This document shows positions 1 through 9,629 of a stretch of DNA of 64,000 nt, piece after piece (positions within the stretch are counted from its first letter, which is position 1; each line of letters starts with the position of its first letter). This DNA is from Luteimonas sp. YGD11-2 (GTDB lineage Bacteria; Pseudomonadota; Gammaproteobacteria; Xanthomonadales; Xanthomonadaceae), in the NCBI RefSeq assembly GCF_004118975.1, contig NZ_CP035376.1, positions 2,728,001-2,792,000 on the forward strand, written 5' to 3'. Made by a program: the position numbers and the translations under genes. The notes beneath the pieces were generated by a model. That model had not been told where the DNA came from. It saw only the letters and a program-made list of their open reading frames with translations, and searched no databases.

Positions 1-908
1 ACCAGCAGCGCGTACAGGCCGATCACCAGGCACACGCCGAGGAAGCCGAGTTCCTCCGCGATCACCGCCAGGATGAAGTCGGTATGCGCCTCGGGCAGGT
101 AGTTGAGCTTCTGGATCGACGCGCCCAGGCCGACGCCGGTGAGTTCGCCGCGGCCCACCGCCATCAGCGCGTTGGCGAGCTGGTAGCCGGAATTGAACGG
201 ATCCGCGAACGGGTCCATGAACGAGGTGAGGCGGCGCATGCGGTACGGCTCGGCGATCGCCACGATCGCCAGCAGTGGCAGGCCGATGACCACCGGCGCC
301 GCCATCCGCGGCAGGTGCACGCCGCCCAGCACCAGCATCCCGGCGGTGATCGCCAGCATCAGCGCCAGCGAGCCGAAGTCGGGCTGGAACACCAGCAGCA
401 CCATGAGGCCGCAGGCCACGAAGATCGGCTTGAGCATCGCGCCCCAGGTCGCATTGACCTCGTCGCGGAAGCGCACCAGGTAGCTGGCCAGCCACACGAT
501 GTACATCAGCTTCACCGCTTCCACGACCTGGAAGTTGGAGACGCCGAGGTTGATCCAGCGCTGCGCGCCATTGACGCTGTGGCCCAGGCCCGGGATGAAC
601 ACCAGCAGCAGCAGGCCGAAGCAGCCCAGCAGCAGCAGGCGGTCGTACTTCTCGATGCTCTTGAGCTCGGTGCGCATCACCAGCGCGCACAGCACCGCGC
701 CCATGCCCAGGAACATCAGGTGGCGCACCAGGAAGTAGAACGGGCCGACCTCCAGCTCCTCGGCCACCGCGATCGAGCTGGAACCGACCATCACCACGCC
801 CAGCACCGCGAGCGCGATGGCGGCGCCGCACAGCCACGGGTCGAAGCGCCCCTGGATGGCGTCCAGGCGGGTGGCCTGGCGGCTGGCGGTGGTGTCGGCA
901 ACGGCCAT
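1..908 (-). CDS. ftsW: FtsW, septal peptidoglycan polymerase (partial, C-terminus beyond window)
   Basis: SEDS-family glycosyltransferase that polymerises lipid II at the division septum together with FtsI. Reading down from the ATG at 908, about 302 codons stay open to the window edge. They encode a multi-spanning inner-membrane protein with family motifs: a VMVGSSSIAVAE segment near residue 42, GAQRWINLG, QPDFGS and the EAHTDFILAVIAEELGF loop near the truncated end. The start overlaps the mraY stop by one base (TGATG), as expected for the murF-mraY-ftsW order. Typical FtsW proteins are 380-450 residues, so roughly 80-150 residues lie outside. The gene is cut only by the window border; nothing suggests damage. 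Confidence 0.96.
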   Translation of the reverse strand, partial: MAVADTTASRQATRLDAIQGRFDPWLCGAAIALAVLGVVMVGSSSIAVAEELEVGPFYFLVRHLMFLGMGAVLCALVMRTELKSIEKYDRLLLLGCFGLLLLVFIPGLGHSVNGAQRWINLGVSNFQVVEAVKLMYIVWLASYLVRFRDEVNATWGAMLKPIFVACGLMVLLVFQPDFGSLALMLAITAGMLVLGGVHLPRMAAPVVIGLPLLAIVAIAEPYRMRRLTSFMDPFADPFNSGYQLANALMAVGRGELTGVGLGASIQKLNYLPEAHTDFILAVIAEELGFLGVCLVIGLYALL

Positions 909-1993
909 CAGCGCACCTTCAACGTCGCGAGGCCGACCAGCACCAGGATCACCGAGATGATCCAGAAGCGCACGATGACGCGCGGCTCCGGCCAGCCCTT
1001 GAGCTCGAAGTGGTGGTGGATGGGCGCCATCCGGAACACGCGCTTGCCGGTGAGCTTGAACGACGCCACCTGGATCATCACCGAGAGCGTCTCGATGACG
1101 AAGATGCCGCCCATGATCACCAGCACCAGTTCCTGGCGAACGATCACCGCGATGGTGCCCAGCACCGCACCGAGCGCCAGCGCGCCGATATCACCCATGA
1201 ACACCATCGCCGGATAGGTGTTGAACCACAGGAAGCCGAGCCCTGCGCCGGCGATCGCCGCGCAGATGATCACCAGTTCGCCGGCACCCGGAATCTGCGG
1301 GATCTGCAGGTAGTTGGAGAACACCGCGTTGCCCGAGGCATAGGCGAACACGCCCAGCGCGCAGGCCACCAGCACCGTCGGCATGATCGCCAGGCCATCG
1401 AGGCCGTCGGTGAGGTTGACCGCGTTGGAGAAGCCGACGATCCAGAAATAGGCGATGGCGACGAAGGTGATCGACACCAGCGGCAACGCCACCGCCTTGA
1501 ACAGCGGGATATAGAACGTGGTCGCCGCGGCGACGTCGGCGGTCTGGTACAGGTAGATGCCGGCCGCCAGGCCAAACACCGACTGCAGCAGGTACTTCCA
1601 GCGCGACTTCAGCCCGTTCGGGTCGCGTCTGACGATCTTGATCCAGTCGTCGTACCAGCCGATGGCGCCAAAGGCGAGCATCACCAGCAGCACCACCCAC
1701 ACGTACTTGTTGCGCAGGTCGCCCCACAGCAGCACCGAGGCGAGCACGGTGAGCAGGATCAGCGCACCGCCCATGGTCGGGGTGCCGGCCTTGGAGAAAT
1801 GCGTCTGCGGGCCGTCGCTGCGGATCGGCTGGCCACCCTTGTACTGGGCCAGCCTGCGGATCACCGCCGGGCCCCACCACAGCGACAGCAGCAGCGCGGT
1901 CAGCGCGGCGAGGATGCCGCGGAAGGTCAGGTACGCGAACAGGCCGAAGAAATCCTCGAGCCCCTGCAGCCAGCGCGCCAGCTCAAGCAGCAT
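908..1993 (-). CDS. mraY: Phospho-N-acetylmuramoyl-pentapeptide transferase MraY
   Basis: Transfers phospho-MurNAc-pentapeptide from UDP to undecaprenyl phosphate, giving lipid I on the inner face of the cytoplasmic membrane. The 361-residue length equals the usual family length of about 360. Visible family motifs are [10 protein letters not shown] (the aspartate-rich catalytic loop), a GDIGALALG segment and the C-terminal [13 protein letters not shown] histidine loop, with about ten hydrophobic segments between them. The ATG at 1993 lies inside the 3' end of murF (11-bp overlap) and the stop overlaps the ftsW start, so it is probably translationally coupled on both sides. Confidence 0.98.
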   Translation of the reverse strand: MLLELARWLQGLEDFFGLFAYLTFRGILAALTALLLSLWWGPAVIRRLAQYKGGQPIRSDGPQTHFSKAGTPTMGGALILLTVLASVLLWGDLRNKYVWVVLLVMLAFGAIGWYDDWIKIVRRDPNGLKSRWKYLLQSVFGLAAGIYLYQTADVAAATTFYIPLFKAVALPLVSITFVAIAYFWIVGFSNAVNLTDGLDGLAIMPTVLVACALGVFAYASGNAVFSNYLQIPQIPGAGELVIICAAIAGAGLGFLWFNTYPAMVFMGDIGALALGAVLGTIAVIVRQELVLVIMGGIFVIETLSVMIQVASFKLTGKRVFRMAPIHHHFELKGWPEPRVIVRFWIISVILVLVGLATLKVR

Positions 1994-3401
1994 CGGTGGT
2001 GTCCTCCGTCAGGTCCAGCAATGCGGACACGACCCGCTCCATCGCGCTCGAGCGCGATCCCTTGACCAGCACGCGCAGCGATGCGCCCTCGCCTGCCGCA
2101 GCCCGCGCCTGCACCTCGCGTCGCAACGCGTCGATCAGTGCGGGCTGGTCGTCGTGGTGGTGGGCGTCGGCGCCGAATGCCTGCGCCGCGGCGGCGCTCA
2201 GCCGGCCCACCGTGTACAGCCGTTCGATGCCCGCCTGGTGTGCGCGGCGGCCGATCTCGGCATGCAGCGCGGCGGCATCCGTGCCCAGCTCGCCCATGTC
2301 GCCCAGCACCAGCCAGCGCTGGCCCGCAGCGGCCGCCAGGGTGTCGATCGCGGCATCCATCGAACCGGGGTTGGCGTTGTAGCTGTCGTCGATCAGCAGG
2401 CCGCCGCCCGCCATGCGATGGCGCACCAGGCGGCCGGCCACCGGCTGCGCGGTGGACAGCGCGTTGGCGATGACGCCCGCGCTGGCGCCAAGCGCCCAGG
2501 CGATGGATGCCGCCGCCAGTGCATTGCGGATGCTGTGGCGGCCGGCCAGCGGCAGTTCCACCGCGGCTTCGGCATCGGGCAGCACCAGCACGAAGGTGCT
2601 GCCGGCATCGCTGGCGCGGATCGCGGTGGCGGCGATGTCGGCACCGTTGTCGATGCCGAAGCGCAGCAGGCGGCGGCCATGCGCGCGTTCGGCGAAGTAC
2701 GGCGCGAAGGCGTCGTCGGCATTGATGATGGCGGTGCCGTCGGCGGGCAGCGCCTCGTAGATCGCGGCCTTGGTCTCGGCGATGCCGAACAGGCTGCCCA
2801 TGCGCTCGAGATGCGCCGGCGCCACGTTGTTGACCAGCGCCACCTGCGGCCGCGCAACCGCCGTCAGCCAGGCGATGTCGCCGGGCTTGCCGGCGCCCAT
2901 CTCGTAGATCGCGTAGCGGCTGTCTTCCGGCGCCGACAGCACCGACAGCGGCAGCCCGATTTCGTTGTTGCGGTTGCCGGGGTTGGCGTAGGTCGGCCCC
3001 AGCCGCGACAGGATCGTGCGCGTGAGTTCCTTGACCCCCGTCTTCCCGTTGCTGCCGGTGATGCCGACCACGGTGCCGCTGCGCGCACGCTGCACGGCGC
3101 CGGCCCACATCGCCAGCGCGGTCTGGGTGTCATCGACCACGATCTGCGCGATGCCGGCATCGGACGGCCGCGACACCAGCGCGGCGCGCGCGCCACAGGC
3201 CGCAGCGGCGGCGACATGGTCGTTGCCGTCGAAGCGTTCGCCGCGCAGGGCGACGAACAGGGTGCTGGCGCCGGCACCGAACGCACGGGTATCGGTTTCG
3301 ACCGCATCGATCAGCGGGTCGCTGTCGGGCGCGGCATCGAGCCGGCCCTGCGCCCAACGGGCAATCTGCGACAGCGGCATCGGGGTGATCGCCAGGCTCA
3401 T
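1983..3401 (-). CDS. murF: UDP-N-acetylmuramoyl-tripeptide--D-alanyl-D-alanine ligase MurF
   Basis: Cytoplasmic Mur ligase that adds D-Ala-D-Ala to the UDP-MurNAc-tripeptide. It has 472 residues: an N-terminal domain beginning [17 protein letters not shown], a P-loop [10 protein letters not shown] near residue 110, an [16 protein letters not shown] central segment (here [11 protein letters not shown]) and a C-terminal ligase domain with [11 protein letters not shown]. The chosen ATG at 3401 overlaps the murE stop by 4 bp (ATGA). A much longer frame continues upstream to 4976, but it runs antiphase through murE and has no Mur homology before residue 1 of this call. The 3' end overlaps mraY by 11 bp. 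Confidence 0.97.
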   Translation of the reverse strand: MSLAITPMPLSQIARWAQGRLDAAPDSDPLIDAVETDTRAFGAGASTLFVALRGERFDGNDHVAAAAACGARAALVSRPSDAGIAQIVVDDTQTALAMWAGAVQRARSGTVVGITGSNGKTGVKELTRTILSRLGPTYANPGNRNNEIGLPLSVLSAPEDSRYAIYEMGAGKPGDIAWLTAVARPQVALVNNVAPAHLERMGSLFGIAETKAAIYEALPADGTAIINADDAFAPYFAERAHGRRLLRFGIDNGADIAATAIRASDAGSTFVLVLPDAEAAVELPLAGRHSIRNALAAASIAWALGASAGVIANALSTAQPVAGRLVRHRMAGGGLLIDDSYNANPGSMDAAIDTLAAAAGQRWLVLGDMGELGTDAAALHAEIGRRAHQAGIERLYTVGRLSAAAAQAFGADAHHHDDQPALIDALRREVQARAAAGEGASLRVLVKGSRSSAMERVVSALLDLTEDTTDAA

Positions 3402-4861
3402 GCGCACTGCTCCAGCACAGCGCGCGCGACCTGCGCGTCGTCGAAGGGATGGCGCACGCCGCTGATCTCCTGGTAGGGCTCGTGCCCCTTGCCGGCGACC
3501 AGCACGATGTCGCCCGGGCCGGACTGGCCGATCGCCTGCGCGATCGCGGCAGCGCGGTCGCGCTGCACGGTCACCGCGCTGCGCCCGGCAAAGCCGTCGA
3601 GGATCTCCGCGACGATGGCATCGCCGTCCTCGCCGCGCGGGTTGTCGTCGGTGACCACCACCGCATCGGCCAGGCGTTCGGCGATCGCCGCCATCTGCGC
3701 GCGCTTGCCGCGGTCGCGCTCGCCACCGCAGCCGAACACGCAGACCAGCCGACCGCGCACGTGGTCGCGCAGGCTGGCGAGCGCCTGCTCCAGCGCGTCG
3801 GGGGTATGCGCGTAATCGACCACCACGGTCGGTCGGCCGGCGCCGCCGAGCCGGGTCATGCGCCCGGGCACCGGCTGCAGCCGCGACAGGGTGTCGGCGA
3901 TGGTCGCAGCGTCCTCGCCGAGCGCATGCAGCACGCCGGCCACCGCCAGCAGGTTGTCGACATTGAAGCGCCCCAGCAGCGGTGAACGCACCGGATGCTC
4001 CGCCTCGCCGGTACACAGCCGGAAACCGATGCCGGCACCGTCGAGCGCCACCGACTCCGCGCGCAGCAACGCCGCAGGATGGCCGCGGGTGCTGATGCCG
4101 ATCGTGCGCCCGGCATGGCCGGACTCGAACAGCTGCAGGCCGTAAGGATCGTCGAGGTTGACCACCGCCGCTTCCAGCCCCGGCCAGCGCAGCAGGCGCG
4201 CCTTGGCGGCACCGTAGCTGGCCATGTCGCCGTGGTAGTCCAGATGATCGCGGGTGAGGTTGGTGAACACGCCGACGCGGAAATGCACGCCATCCACGCG
4301 CCCCTGGTCGAGCGCGTGCGAACTGACCTCCATCGCCACCGCCTGCGCGCCGTCGTCGCGCAGGCGCGCGAGCAGCGCATGCAGCTGCGAGACCTGCGGC
4401 GTGGTGAAGCCGGTCGGCTCCACCGCGCCATGCAGGCCGGCGCCGAGGGTGCCGATGCTGCCCGCCCGCAGGCCGCGCAGGGTCCACGCCTGTGCCAGCA
4501 GCTGCACCGTGGAGGTCTTGCCGTTGGTGCCGGTGACGCCGACGGTGACCATCGCCTTCGACGGCGAGCCATGGAAGCGGTCGGCCATTGCACCCAGGCG
4601 GCTGCGCAGCCCGGGCACCGCGATCGCGTCGGCCGGCACCTCGAGGTCTTCCGGCGCCGGGATTTCGTAGACGATCGCCGCGGCACCGGCATCCAGCGCG
4701 CGCGACGAGAAGCGCAGGCCGTGGGTGCCGAAGCCCGGGATGGCGATGAAGGCATCGCCCGGGCCGACCTCGCGGCTGTCCTGCACCAGCCCGGAGACGG
4801 CCAGCCCGGCCGGCACGCCGGCGACGTCGGGCAGCAGCTCGCGCAGCGCCATGCGGCTCAT
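3398..4861 (-). CDS. murE: UDP-N-acetylmuramoyl-L-alanyl-D-glutamate--2,6-diaminopimelate ligase MurE
   Basis: Mur ligase that adds the third stem residue. The product is 487 residues, normal for the family. The P-loop [14 protein letters not shown] lies near residue 110, and a C-terminal [11 protein letters not shown] segment carries the DNPR signature of meso-diaminopimelate-adding MurE, so the peptidoglycan is of the usual Gram-negative mDAP type (inference from the motif). The start overlaps the ftsI stop by 4 bp and the stop overlaps the murF start by 4 bp. Confidence 0.97.
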   Translation of the reverse strand: MSRMALRELLPDVAGVPAGLAVSGLVQDSREVGPGDAFIAIPGFGTHGLRFSSRALDAGAAAIVYEIPAPEDLEVPADAIAVPGLRSRLGAMADRFHGSPSKAMVTVGVTGTNGKTSTVQLLAQAWTLRGLRAGSIGTLGAGLHGAVEPTGFTTPQVSQLHALLARLRDDGAQAVAMEVSSHALDQGRVDGVHFRVGVFTNLTRDHLDYHGDMASYGAAKARLLRWPGLEAAVVNLDDPYGLQLFESGHAGRTIGISTRGHPAALLRAESVALDGAGIGFRLCTGEAEHPVRSPLLGRFNVDNLLAVAGVLHALGEDAATIADTLSRLQPVPGRMTRLGGAGRPTVVVDYAHTPDALEQALASLRDHVRGRLVCVFGCGGERDRGKRAQMAAIAERLADAVVVTDDNPRGEDGDAIVAEILDGFAGRSAVTVQRDRAAAIAQAIGQSGPGDIVLVAGKGHEPYQEISGVRHPFDDAQVARAVLEQCA

Positions 4862-6702
4862 CGCGCGGCTCCCGCATTGGCCACCGCGGCGGCCACCGCC
4901 GGTGCGACCGGGCGCGCCGGTGCCTGGCGCGCGGCGGTCGCCCGGCGCTTGCGCTCGGCATCGGCCTGCGCCGCAAGCCAGGTGTCGATGTCGTCGGGCG
5001 GCACGTCCATCAGCCGCAACGTGCCTTCCATGGTCGCCTTGAACACCGGTGCGGAGATGTAACCGCCGCCATAGGTGGAACCACCGCGCGAGGTGTCGGG
5101 GTCGTCGATCACGATGACCATCGAGAAACGCGGGTTGTCGACCGGCACCAGGCCGGCGAAGAACGCGACGTAGCGGCGCGCATAGCCGCCGCCGCTGGCC
5201 TTGCGCGCGGTGCCGGTCTTGCCGGCCACGTGGTAGCCCAGGATCGCCGCGCGCGTGGCGGTGCCACCCGGCTCGGTCACGGTCTGCATCATCCGCATCA
5301 CTTCGGCGGCGATGCCCGGATCGAGCACCTGGGTCGGCTCGTTGTGCTGGCCCTTGACGAAGGTCGGCGCGATCAGCCTGCCGCCGTTGCCCAGCGCCGC
5401 GTAGGCGACCGCCAGCTGCAGCGGCGTCACCGACATGCTGTAGCCGTATGACATCGTCTGCTTCATGGTGCCGTCCCAGCTCGCCGGCTCGCGCAGGAAG
5501 CCCGCCGCCTCGCCGGGAAAGCCGCTGCCGGTGCTGCGGCCGTAACCGAAGCGCTGCAGGAACTGGTAGAAGCGTTCGTCGGGCAGCGTGTGCACGATCT
5601 TGGCCACGCCGACGTTGGAACTCTTGGTCAGCACGCCGGTGACGTCGAGCACGCCGTAGTTGCGGAAATCGCTGGTGCGGTAGCGCCCGTTCGGGATCCA
5701 GCCCGGGTTGGTGTCGATACGGGTATCGGGGCGGATGGTGCCGGCCTCGAGCCCCGCGGCCACGGTCAGCGGCTTGATCGTCGAGCCCGGCTCGATGAGG
5801 TCGGTCACCGCGCGGTTGCGGCGCGCCTCGCGGTCAGTGCTGCCCAGCACATGCGGGTTGTAGGCCGGCAGGTTGGCCATCGCCAGCACCTCGCCGGTGG
5901 CGACGTCGAGGATCACCGAGGAACCGGCACTGGCGCCGGAGCTGACGATCGCGTTGCGCAGTTCGCGGTGGGCGAGGTACTGGATGCGGCGGTCGATCGA
6001 CAGCGTCAGGTCCTTGCCCGGCTGCGCGGGGCGCACCAGGTCGACGTTCTCGACGATGCGGCCGCGGCGGTCGCGGATGACCTTCTGCGCACCCGGATGC
6101 CCGCGCAGCCATTCGTCGAACGCCAGCTCGATGCCTTCCTGGCCACGGTCGTCGATATTGGTGAAGCCGAGCACATGCGCCAGCGCCTCGCCCTGCGGGT
6201 AGAAGCGGCGGAACTCGCGCTGGCTGAACACGCCGGGGATATTGAGCGCGACGATCTTCTGCGCGCTGGCCGGGTGGATGCGGCGCTGCCCCGGCAGGTA
6301 CATGAACTCCTTGTCGGCGCGCTGCGCGACCGCGCGCGCAAGCTGGTCCGGGTCCTGGCCGATCGCTTCGGCCAGCTCGGTGATGCGCTCGGGGTGCTTC
6401 ACCAGTTCCTGCGGGTTCGCCCACAGCGACGCCACCGGCGTGGAGATCGCCAGCGGCTCGCCGTTGCGGTCGGTGATCATGCCGCGCGAGGTGGCGATCG
6501 GCAGTTCGCGCAGGAAACGCGAGTCCGCCTTCTGCTGGTAGAAGGCGTTGTCGATGAGCTGCAGGTCGATGGCACGGCCCACCAGCACCAGCGCCACCAG
6601 CCCGAGCCCGCCGCCCACCAGCAGCAGCCGCGCGCGCAGGTCGAACTGCGCGCGGGCACGCGGGCGCTTGGCATGGCCACCGGGGATGCGTCCGAACCTC
6701 AT
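4858..6702 (-). CDS. ftsI: Peptidoglycan D,D-transpeptidase FtsI (PBP3)
   Basis: Septal class B penicillin-binding protein, partner of FtsW in septal wall synthesis. The 614-residue product has a short basic cytoplasmic N-terminus, one membrane segment (about residues 25-45), a dimerisation/pedestal domain and a transpeptidase domain with all three active-site motifs: STIK (catalytic Ser307, Lys310), SSN (361-363) and KTGT (495-498). The start at 6702 was chosen because it overlaps the ftsL stop by 4 bp and puts the TM helix close to the N-terminus; the open frame continues further upstream, antiphase to ftsL and rsmH. It is mostly periplasmic and anchored in the inner membrane. Confidence 0.97.
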   Translation of the reverse strand: MRFGRIPGGHAKRPRARAQFDLRARLLLVGGGLGLVALVLVGRAIDLQLIDNAFYQQKADSRFLRELPIATSRGMITDRNGEPLAISTPVASLWANPQELVKHPERITELAEAIGQDPDQLARAVAQRADKEFMYLPGQRRIHPASAQKIVALNIPGVFSQREFRRFYPQGEALAHVLGFTNIDDRGQEGIELAFDEWLRGHPGAQKVIRDRRGRIVENVDLVRPAQPGKDLTLSIDRRIQYLAHRELRNAIVSSGASAGSSVILDVATGEVLAMANLPAYNPHVLGSTDREARRNRAVTDLIEPGSTIKPLTVAAGLEAGTIRPDTRIDTNPGWIPNGRYRTSDFRNYGVLDVTGVLTKSSNVGVAKIVHTLPDERFYQFLQRFGYGRSTGSGFPGEAAGFLREPASWDGTMKQTMSYGYSMSVTPLQLAVAYAALGNGGRLIAPTFVKGQHNEPTQVLDPGIAAEVMRMMQTVTEPGGTATRAAILGYHVAGKTGTARKASGGGYARRYVAFFAGLVPVDNPRFSMVIVIDDPDTSRGGSTYGGGYISAPVFKATMEGTLRLMDVPPDDIDTWLAAQADAERKRRATAARQAPARPVAPAVAAAVANAGAAR

Positions 6703-6965
6703 GGCCGGATCACCACGATGTCGGCGGTTTCCGGGAACTTCATCCCCAGCCGCTCGCGCGCCACCTGGTCGATACGGGTGCTTTCCGCCCAGGTCGCCTG
6801 CTCGAGTTGCAGCCGGCCGAATTCGATGTTGAGTTCGTCGCGGGCGTTCTCCAGCCGCGTGAGCTGGCTGAAGAGCTGCCGGTGCTGGTGGCGCGCATGC
6901 ACCACGCCGATCGCGGTGATGACGATGGCGACCAGCACGATGGCGACCAGGAAGCGGGTGATCAT
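6699..6965 (-). CDS. ftsL: Cell division protein FtsL
   Basis: Small bitopic divisome protein of 88 residues: one N-terminal membrane helix (about residues 4-23), then a periplasmic coiled-coil stretch rich in Q, L, R and E (about 28-70). In the FtsQLB complex it relays the activation signal to FtsWI. Identification rests on size, topology and the invariant place between rsmH and ftsI; sequence conservation in this family is low. The start overlaps the rsmH stop by 4 bp and the stop overlaps the ftsI start by 4 bp. Confidence 0.93.
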   Translation of the reverse strand: MITRFLVAIVLVAIVITAIGVVHARHQHRQLFSQLTRLENARDELNIEFGRLQLEQATWAESTRIDQVARERLGMKFPETADIVVIRP

Positions 6966-7927
6966 GCCGCCACCCCGTCGAGCTTCTGGGCCACCCGCAA
7001 CACCGCGCTGCGCGCGCGCGGGTTGGCCGCCACTTCGTCGGATTCGGCATGGATGGCGCCGCCGAGGTCGCGCAGGCGCGGCACGAACGGCGCGATCTCC
7101 GGCAGCCGGCGGTTGCTCGGCGGCGGCTTGGCGTGGCGTGCGATGAACTGCTTGACGATGCGGTCTTCCAGCGAATGGAAGCTGATCACCGCCAGCCGCC
7201 CGCCCGGGCGCAGCACCTCGAGGGCGGCATCGAGCCCGGCCTCGAGATCGGCCAGTTCCCGGTTGATGTGGATGCGGATGGCCTGGAAGCTGCGCGTGGC
7301 CGGGTGGATGCGGTTGCGCTCGCTGCCCGGCTTGCCGCGCGGCATCGCCGCGGCCACCAGTTCGGCCAGCTGCGCGGTGCGCACGATCCGCTCCTGCGCG
7401 CGCCGGGCGACGATCGCGCGGGCGATGCGGCGGCTGTGCCGTTCCTCGCCATAGGTCCACAGCACGTCGGCGATCGCGCGCTCGTCGGCGTGCGCCAGCC
7501 ACTCGGCCGCGCTCTCGCCGGAGCCCGGGTCCATGCGCATGTCGAGCGGGCCGTCCTTGCCGAACGAGAATCCGCGCTCGGCAACGTCGAGCTGCGGCGA
7601 GGACACGCCGAGGTCGAACAGGATGCCGTCGACGCCGGCACGCGCGAGGTCCCAGCCGCCGAGCGAGGCGAAGCTGGCCTGGCGCACGTGCACGCGCGCG
7701 TCCGCGCCGAACTCGCGTCCGGCCACGGCGATCGCGTCGGGATCCTTGTCCATCAGCAGCAGCCGGCCCTGTGCGCCCAGACGTTCCAGTACGCGTCGCG
7801 CATGGCCGCCACGACCGAACGTGCCGTCCAGATACACGCCGTCCTCCACCACCCGCAGGCCGTCGATGACCTGCGCGACCATGACTGGAAGGTGGCCGGA
7901 CGGGGTGTCCGTGCCACCGCCGTTCAT
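6962..7927 (-). CDS. rsmH: 16S rRNA (cytosine(1402)-N(4))-methyltransferase RsmH
   Basis: Methylates N4 of C1402 in the 16S rRNA P-site. The 321-residue product opens with [13 protein letters not shown], followed by a SAM-binding [13 protein letters not shown] motif near residue 35, [11 protein letters not shown] in the middle and an [14 protein letters not shown] segment close to the C-terminus, all RsmH hallmarks. The ATG at 7927 overlaps the mraZ stop by 4 bp. A longer frame continues upstream but there lies antiphase to mraZ. Confidence 0.97.
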   Translation of the reverse strand: MNGGGTDTPSGHLPVMVAQVIDGLRVVEDGVYLDGTFGRGGHARRVLERLGAQGRLLLMDKDPDAIAVAGREFGADARVHVRQASFASLGGWDLARAGVDGILFDLGVSSPQLDVAERGFSFGKDGPLDMRMDPGSGESAAEWLAHADERAIADVLWTYGEERHSRRIARAIVARRAQERIVRTAQLAELVAAAMPRGKPGSERNRIHPATRSFQAIRIHINRELADLEAGLDAALEVLRPGGRLAVISFHSLEDRIVKQFIARHAKPPPSNRRLPEIAPFVPRLRDLGGAIHAESDEVAANPRARSAVLRVAQKLDGVAA

Positions 7928-8370
7928 AGCTTCAACTCGAGCAGTTGCCCGCTGAGATCCTCGTCGGTGATCACCTGGCGGATCTGCGCGTGGTGCGCCT
8001 GCTCGCTCCAGAGTTCGAACTTGTCGCCCATGCCCAGCAGCACGGCCTTCTTCTCGATGCCGACCGCCGCGCGGTGGCTGGACGGCACGCTGATGCGGGC
8101 ATTGCCGTCGAGTTCCACATGCGCCGCCGAACCGACCAGGCAGCGCTGCATGCGCCGGTGCGCCGACAGCGAGCCGGGCAGCTGGTTGACCGCGTCGCGC
8201 ACCCGCTCCCACTCCGCTTCCGGGTACAGGAACAGGCAGCCGGACTCGAACGGGTTGTAGGTCAGGACCAGGCGACCGGCGCACACGCGCGCGACAATGT
8301 CCCGATAGGCGGTGGGAATCGCCAGTCGGCCCTTGTCGTCGATGGTGATGGCGGTCTCGCCCTGGAACAC
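7924..8370 (-). CDS. mraZ: Transcriptional regulator MraZ
   Basis: AbrB-like DNA-binding protein that forms ring oligomers and represses its own dcw operon. It has 148 residues with two SpoVT/AbrB repeats; the first begins [19 protein letters not shown], and the second contains the [15 protein letters not shown] stretch near residue 80. The start codon is GTG (8370). It is the first gene of an eight-gene cluster and overlaps rsmH by 4 bp. A matching array of MraZ-type boxes lies 50-75 bp upstream (8421-8445), which supports autoregulation. Confidence 0.96.
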   Translation of the reverse strand: MFQGETAITIDDKGRLAIPTAYRDIVARVCAGRLVLTYNPFESGCLFLYPEAEWERVRDAVNQLPGSLSAHRRMQRCLVGSAAHVELDGNARISVPSSHRAAVGIEKKAVLLGMGDKFELWSEQAHHAQIRQVITDEDLSGQLLELKL

Positions 8371-8420
8371 TTGGTCTCGGCCCGGATGCCCGTCTGCGGC
8401 GGGCTTCAGATTCCGCGGAA

Positions 8421-8445
8421 AACCACAAAAACCCCGGCTTCCCCA
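8421..8445 (-). promoter_or_regulatory. Candidate MraZ operator: three GGG boxes with 10-bp period
   Basis: Read on the minus strand, the stretch contains TGGGG, five bases, GGGGT, five bases, TGGTT: three related pentamers exactly 10 bp apart. MraZ of other proteobacteria binds TGGGN direct repeats separated by 5 nt, so the geometry fits; the third box is degenerate. It lies between the candidate -10 and the mraZ start, where bound MraZ could block transcription. Confidence 0.65.
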
Positions 8446-8454
8446 CGTGGCGCC

Positions 8455-8483
8455 ACCTTAGGGTCGGGTCAGGGGGTTGTCAA
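8455..8483 (-). promoter_or_regulatory. Candidate sigma-70 promoter of the dcw cluster
   Basis: On the minus strand a perfect TTGACA (8478-8483) is followed after 17 bp by TAAGGT (8455-8460), which keeps the first, second and sixth -10 positions. The initiation site would fall near 8448, about 80 bp upstream of the mraZ GTG and just upstream of the MraZ-box array. A second TTGACA-like hexamer a few bases further upstream has no partner at proper spacing. Confidence 0.6.
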
Positions 8484-8553
8484 CAATGCGTTTGTCAAAT
8501 TTTCGCTAGTCCGCTCAATGACTTGCGAAGAAGTTCACATACTTGTTCAAGCT

Positions 8554-8562
8554 TTATCCACA
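8554..8562 (+). promoter_or_regulatory. Perfect DnaA box (TTATCCACA)
   Basis: An exact match to the high-affinity DnaA 9-mer lies in a locally AT-rich stretch about 70 bp upstream of the dcw promoter. It is a single box with no cluster or unwinding element, so it is not an origin. A role in DnaA-dependent control or in titration of DnaA is possible but unproven. Confidence 0.4.
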
Positions 8563-8575
8563 AGCTGCTGTTTCG

Positions 8576-8590
8576 TCTCAAATTTTGAGA
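8576..8590. repeat. 15-bp AT-rich perfect palindrome
   Basis: TCTCAAA, one central T, TTTGAGA: a perfect inverted repeat in the AT-rich island upstream of mraZ, of the size of a dimeric repressor operator. The cognate regulator is unknown. Confidence 0.4.
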
Positions 8591-8775
8591 TAGCTCACAG
8601 AATTCAGGGTCGTGGAGGGCGTGTGAAGGGTGGCATGGGCGACGGATGGATTCGTGCTCCGTACCGACCTTCAGCTTGGGCACTGCGCGAGAGGGGGGAT
8701 TCGCGCCGGGACGCTGGCCCTGGCACCGGCGAGATCAATGACCAATGACTTCACCGACGAGCACACCATTCTTCT

Positions 8776-8862
8776 GGCTGCCGGCGAAGGTGCTCCGGAG
8801 GGGTGGATGAGGGCGTATTTCCGCGCCCCTCACCCCAACCCCTCGTCCGTCAACGGAGGGGT
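8776..8862 (+). repeat. Dispersed intergenic repeat, copy 1
   Basis: Contains GAAGGTGCTCCGGAGGGG, GGATGAGGGCG, then CTCACCCCAACCCCTC. It is about 75% like the copy at 8900-9005 and resembles the GC-rich palindromic intergenic repeats common in xanthomonads and pseudomonads. The area 8591-9120 shows no supportable gene; the overlapping open frames are repeat translations. Confidence 0.65.
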
Positions 8863-8899
8863 GATCGTGCGTGCCGGCGGCGCTTCGGCGACCCGGCTT

Positions 8900-9005
8900 T
8901 CCCTTCTCCCGCCTGCGGGAGAAGGTGCGCCGAAGGGGTGGATGAGGGCGCTATCGCGACTTCTCACTCACCCCAACCCCTCTCCCGTGAACGGGAAAGG
9001 GGCGA
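8900..9005 (+). repeat. Dispersed intergenic repeat, copy 2
   Basis: Starts with the palindrome CTTCTCCCGCCTGCGGGAG, then GAAGGTGCGCCGAAGGGG, GGATGAGGGCG, ACTCACCCCAACCCCTCTCC and GTGAACGGGAAAGGGGCG. The order of blocks matches copy 1, so the two are tandem members of one family about 125 bp apart. Confidence 0.65.
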
Positions 9006-9121
9006 TGGTGCCGTGCGGTGGAGCTTCGGGTGCGACGACGGTGTCGCCATGGGGCCCCTGAGTCAGGGGGCGGCTCGCGCCGCAGGCGCGAGTGGGGGTC
9101 GGGAGCACAAGCGGGGCCCGA

Positions 9122-9167
9122 GGTTCGCAAGGCGAACCCTTGGGTTTCCCGGGGGCAGCCCGGGAAA
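9122..9167 (-). terminator. Double hairpin directly downstream of rnpB
   Basis: Two perfect hairpins follow the 3' end of RNase P RNA: a 9-bp stem at 9145-9153/9159-9167 (TTTCCCGGG with a 5-nt loop) and a 7-bp stem at 9122-9128/9132-9138 (GGTTCGC with a 3-nt loop). There is no U tract, so it may serve as a processing boundary rather than a classical terminator. Confidence 0.45.
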
Positions 9168-9169
9168 GT

Positions 9170-9616
9170 GGCGGAGCCGGCCTGTAAGCCGGGTTCTGTC
9201 GTGGACAGTCATTCCTCTAGGCGCATCGTCACCGATACGCTCAAGCAACCTACCCGGACCCGACGCGGGCCGCGCCATGAGGTCCCTATTTGGTCTTGCT
9301 CCCGGTGGGGTTTGCCGTGCCGGTCTGTTGCCAGACTCGCGGTGCGCTCTTACCGCACCATTTCACCCTTGCCTGATCCCTGCCACCCCTTTGCCGTCTC
9401 CAGAAAACACTTGGCCGGCTTCGCCGGCAGCGCGCTGGAGATGTCCACCCGTTCGATCGGGTGGCGGCAAAGGGGTGACAGGGCCATCGGCGGTATCTTT
9501 CTGTTGCACTTTCCGTCGGCTCGCGCCGCCCAGGCGTTACCTGGCACCGTGCCCTGTGGAGCCCGGACTTTCCTCGGCATCGCAAGCGATGACGCGACTG
9601 TCCGGCCGACTCCGCC
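9170..9616 (-). ncRNA. rnpB: RNase P RNA (type A)
   Basis: Catalytic RNA of RNase P, which matures tRNA 5' ends. The minus strand carries the conserved core GAGGAAAGTCCGGGCTCCAC near its 5' end, AGGGCACGGTGCC after it, AGAGCGCACCGCG in the middle and GACAGAACCCGGCTTA near its 3' end. The ends were set by the P1 helix: 9604-9616 pairs with 9170-9182 over 13 positions including one G-U. At 447 nt it is longer than the usual 350-400 nt; the excess lies in a branched extension in the P12 position (9384-9477), described in the findings. Confidence 0.97.
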
Positions 9617-9623
9617 GGCGCGG

Positions 9624-9629
9624 ATTGTC
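9624..9629 (-). promoter_or_regulatory. Candidate -10 element of rnpB
   Basis: GACAAT on the minus strand, 7 bp upstream of the deduced RNA 5' end. Only 13 bp separate that end from the stop of the upstream hydrolase gene, so the rest of the promoter must lie within the hydrolase 3' coding region. The -35 is weak (CGGCAG at 17 bp). Confidence 0.4.

Noticed and set aside
3402..4976. Long minus-strand frame upstream of murF giving a 997-residue protein
   Set aside because: The upstream part lies antiphase to murE, which is unambiguous, and translates as Arg/Ala-rich sequence typical of shadow frames in GC-rich DNA.
8554..8562. Replication origin at the DnaA box
   Set aside because: A single box without further DnaA sites, AT-rich unwinding element or dnaA/dnaN/gidA neighbours does not make an origin.
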